Below are positions 62,000 to 64,000 of a stretch of DNA of 64,000 bases, piece by piece (position 1 is the first letter of the stretch; the number at the start of each line of letters is the position of its first letter). The stretch comes from Setophaga petechia (Eukaryota; Chordata; Aves; Passeriformes; Parulidae). Where the stretch lies: positions 5,631,001 to 5,695,000 of the forward strand of contig JANCRA010000032.1 of NCBI GenBank assembly GCA_024362935.1, given 5' to 3'. The notes under the pieces were generated by a model that saw nothing but the letters and a program-made list of their open reading frames with translations, was not told the DNA's origin and ran no database searches. Made by a program: the position numbers and the translations under genes.

Positions 62000-63600
62000 T
62001 TGAGTGAGGCTTAACCAAGGACCCTAAGCCATGGGCCTGGATGAAGAGGTTCCCAGAGAAGTCTTTATGCAGCTTGTTCTTTCTGTTGGCAGCTCCAGGC
62101 TTCCTAGGCAAATGAGAGCTCTAAACCTTGTTCCTTTCCCAACCCAAACTCTAACCCTAGGCACAGACAAAACCCTTTTCCAAGGAACACAAGCTGCAGC
62201 AGAAATCAAAAAGCTGTCATGGGAGAAATATTTTTACATTCTCCCTTGTCAGCCACAACACAAGTAGAGTTCAAGGGTTTTCCCTCTCCTAACCCTAAAC
62301 ATTGGCCTTGGCTGGATTATCACAAGCCACACCAATGATGAAATTTTCAGAGAAAAAATCCTAACGTATCCAGTCCCTCCTTCTGAGGGAGCTCCTTGGC
62401 AGCTCCACATCACATGCAGTTCTAGGCTTTGACATTGCCCTGAACTAACCCTAGCCCTAAACCTTCTGTGTGAACTGAGCATTTACCAATGAGACTAAGC
62501 CTTGCCCAAGATAACAAACTTGTGAGGGGAGAAAGCTCTTTGCAGCCTCTCCTTTGCCTGTGGCCGTGCATTAACAGCCCCTTGCCAGCTGTAGGACCTC
62601 TAGGTGCTCAAACTGTAACCCAAGCTCAGGCGTGGGCTGCTTCACCAGTAAGAACACTCAGCTGTGCCTGACATGGAAAGTGTAGCTGAGGGTTAAATTT
62701 TTTACCATTCATTCCAGCCTTTTCCAAACCCTTTGCAGACCTTTGCTCTTTAGAGTGCTAGGCTTTGTCCCTCTTCCATCCACAGCCCGAAACCCTGAGG
62801 ACAGCTGATCCTCAGTCAAGCACACAGAGCAATGGTCCAGATGAAAAAGCAATCAGAGGAGAAATATTTCTGTGACCTGCACTTCCCTGCAGAGGTCCCT
62901 CACCATTGCCATGCTAACTGTTGCTGTAGGCTTTTTCCCTTTCCCAACACTGAACTCAACTAAGGCTGTGCATGGAGTAATCCTTTCCTAAAGGAACTGA
63001 AGCCCAAATCAAGCAATTTTCAATGGAATGACATTCTAGGAGACTGCTGCTTTTCCTGGCAGTCTGTGGGAAATGCAGCATCCACTGAAGCTCCAGGGCA
63101 TCTCCCTTCTAAAACAAAAGCCTGCCCTTGAGTTAACTATAATTAGGGATAACCTGCTGTGTTCCCAACAAAGATGTTAGAGGAGCAATCTTTCAGGAAA
63201 CCCAAATCTTAATCCTAACACTAAATGTGAAATGAGCCCTGGGCTCATTTAAATGAAAAAGTGTAGAGGAGAAACATTTTTCTTTCCTCCTCCTCACTTT
63301 GGAATCCCCTTAGCAGCCCCATGCCAACAGAGCTCTTGTTCCAAATTTCTCCTTGTTTCAGTCCCAAAGCTAGCCCTGCCCCAGACTCTCAACTCAGCTT
63401 ACCTAGAGCCCAGGGACAAATGTTTTTTTGTCTATACATTGCTTTGGCACTCCAATGCCAACTGGGGCTTTAGGCTTTGTCCCATTCCTAAACAATGTTA
63501 CTGTGACCTACGTTTTATCCTTGTCCCCAAAGTGGGCTCTTCAAGAGCTAATCAGATAACTCCAGTGTTGGAGTGCTAACATTCTCTAGCCTTCCTTCCA
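62000..63600. repeat. Diverged tandem array, period about 168 bp, with telomere-like words
   Basis: Nine or ten degenerate units can be followed by two anchors. TAGGCTTT occurs at 62423, 62759, 62927 and 63471; the first three are spaced 2 and 1 times 168 bases apart. GAGAAATATTT or close variants occur at 62223, 62859 and 63269. At expected positions in other units there are altered forms, for example TTCAAGGGTTTTCCCT near 62261 and CTCCAGGGCATCTCCCT near 63090. Between anchors, TAACCCTA-like words recur (for example 62152, 62278, 62447). One unit near 63178-63265 looks truncated to about half length. There is no continuous open frame. The boundaries are approximate. It could be a local satellite or a non-autonomous element that amplified in tandem. 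Confidence 0.75.
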
Positions 63601-64000
63601 GCTACAGTGGCTCACTTTTACAGTTCACCCAGGCTCAGCACAATTAAAGATTAGTAACAGACATGTATTGCTAGCATGTTTGTGAGCTCCATTTAGGTTT
63701 CTTCCTCTCCAATGGAAAAAACAAGCCAAACCCAAACACCTCTGCCAGGTAGCACTGTTGTGTCTGTGGTTAATTATGGGGAGGATTGAGGACCGGGTGA
63801 CATCCTTGTGAGATGAGCACATTTGTCCACTAACCTGTGTGGACTGTGTGATGAAGTGGTGGGGACAAGAGCTTCAGACACCAGGTACCTTCCTGCCTGC
63901 TCTGGTACAGGCCCTGCACTGTTTGCTCCCATGCTGAACTCTCCCCTGGCATCCAGCTGGAAGAACAGAAGGATCAAACAAGCTCTCTCTTCTCTTGCAT
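63601..64000. other. Unassigned end of window
   Basis: No feature is supported. The tandem array seems to fade here. Confidence 0.5.

Noticed and set aside
1..64000. CRISPR arrays, bacterial operons, rRNA or intact tRNA genes
   Set aside because: None seen. The DNA has the character of a vertebrate nuclear genome, and the only tRNA-like sequence is the SINE head at 2311.

Overview
The window is vertebrate nuclear DNA, very probably from a perching bird (passerine). It holds a single recognisable gene, split by long introns. A CR1 retrotransposon fragment at 46752-47378 is typical of birds and reptiles. A tRNA-Ile-headed, CR1-tailed SINE at 2311-2428 matches the TguSINE1 type described from zebra finch. 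GC and CpG content are low outside the exons, and there is no bacterial or viral gene organisation.

The gene is NCK2, on the plus strand. NCK2 encodes a cytoplasmic adaptor with three SH3 domains and one SH2 domain. Its whole coding sequence is here in three exons (5518-5743, 25490-26211, 35473-35667). Joined, they give exactly 380 codons plus a stop, with consistent splice phases and canonical GT/AG borders. The untranslated first exon or exons and the promoter are not seen and should lie upstream of position 1, so 1-5501 is 5' UTR intron. The two introns inside the coding sequence are about 19.7 kb and 9.3 kb. The 3' UTR starts at 35668 and probably ends near 36575 or 36850, after one of two AATAAA signals.

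From about 36850 to 64000 I find no coding exon. This stretch holds the CR1 fragment, a pair of motifs from an old amniote repeat (about 50640-50850), simple repeats, and a diverged tandem array with a period near 168 bp and scattered telomere-like CCCTAA words (about 62000-63600). Nearly all other open frames are short and unconvincing, as expected for intron and intergenic DNA.

I found no evidence of a new multi-gene system. The items most worth a second look are the 168-bp array, a perfect 13-bp inverted repeat in the first intron, a 10-bp hairpin downstream of the gene, an upstream ORF that overlaps the NCK2 start codon, and an open frame that runs from the intron into the second coding exon.
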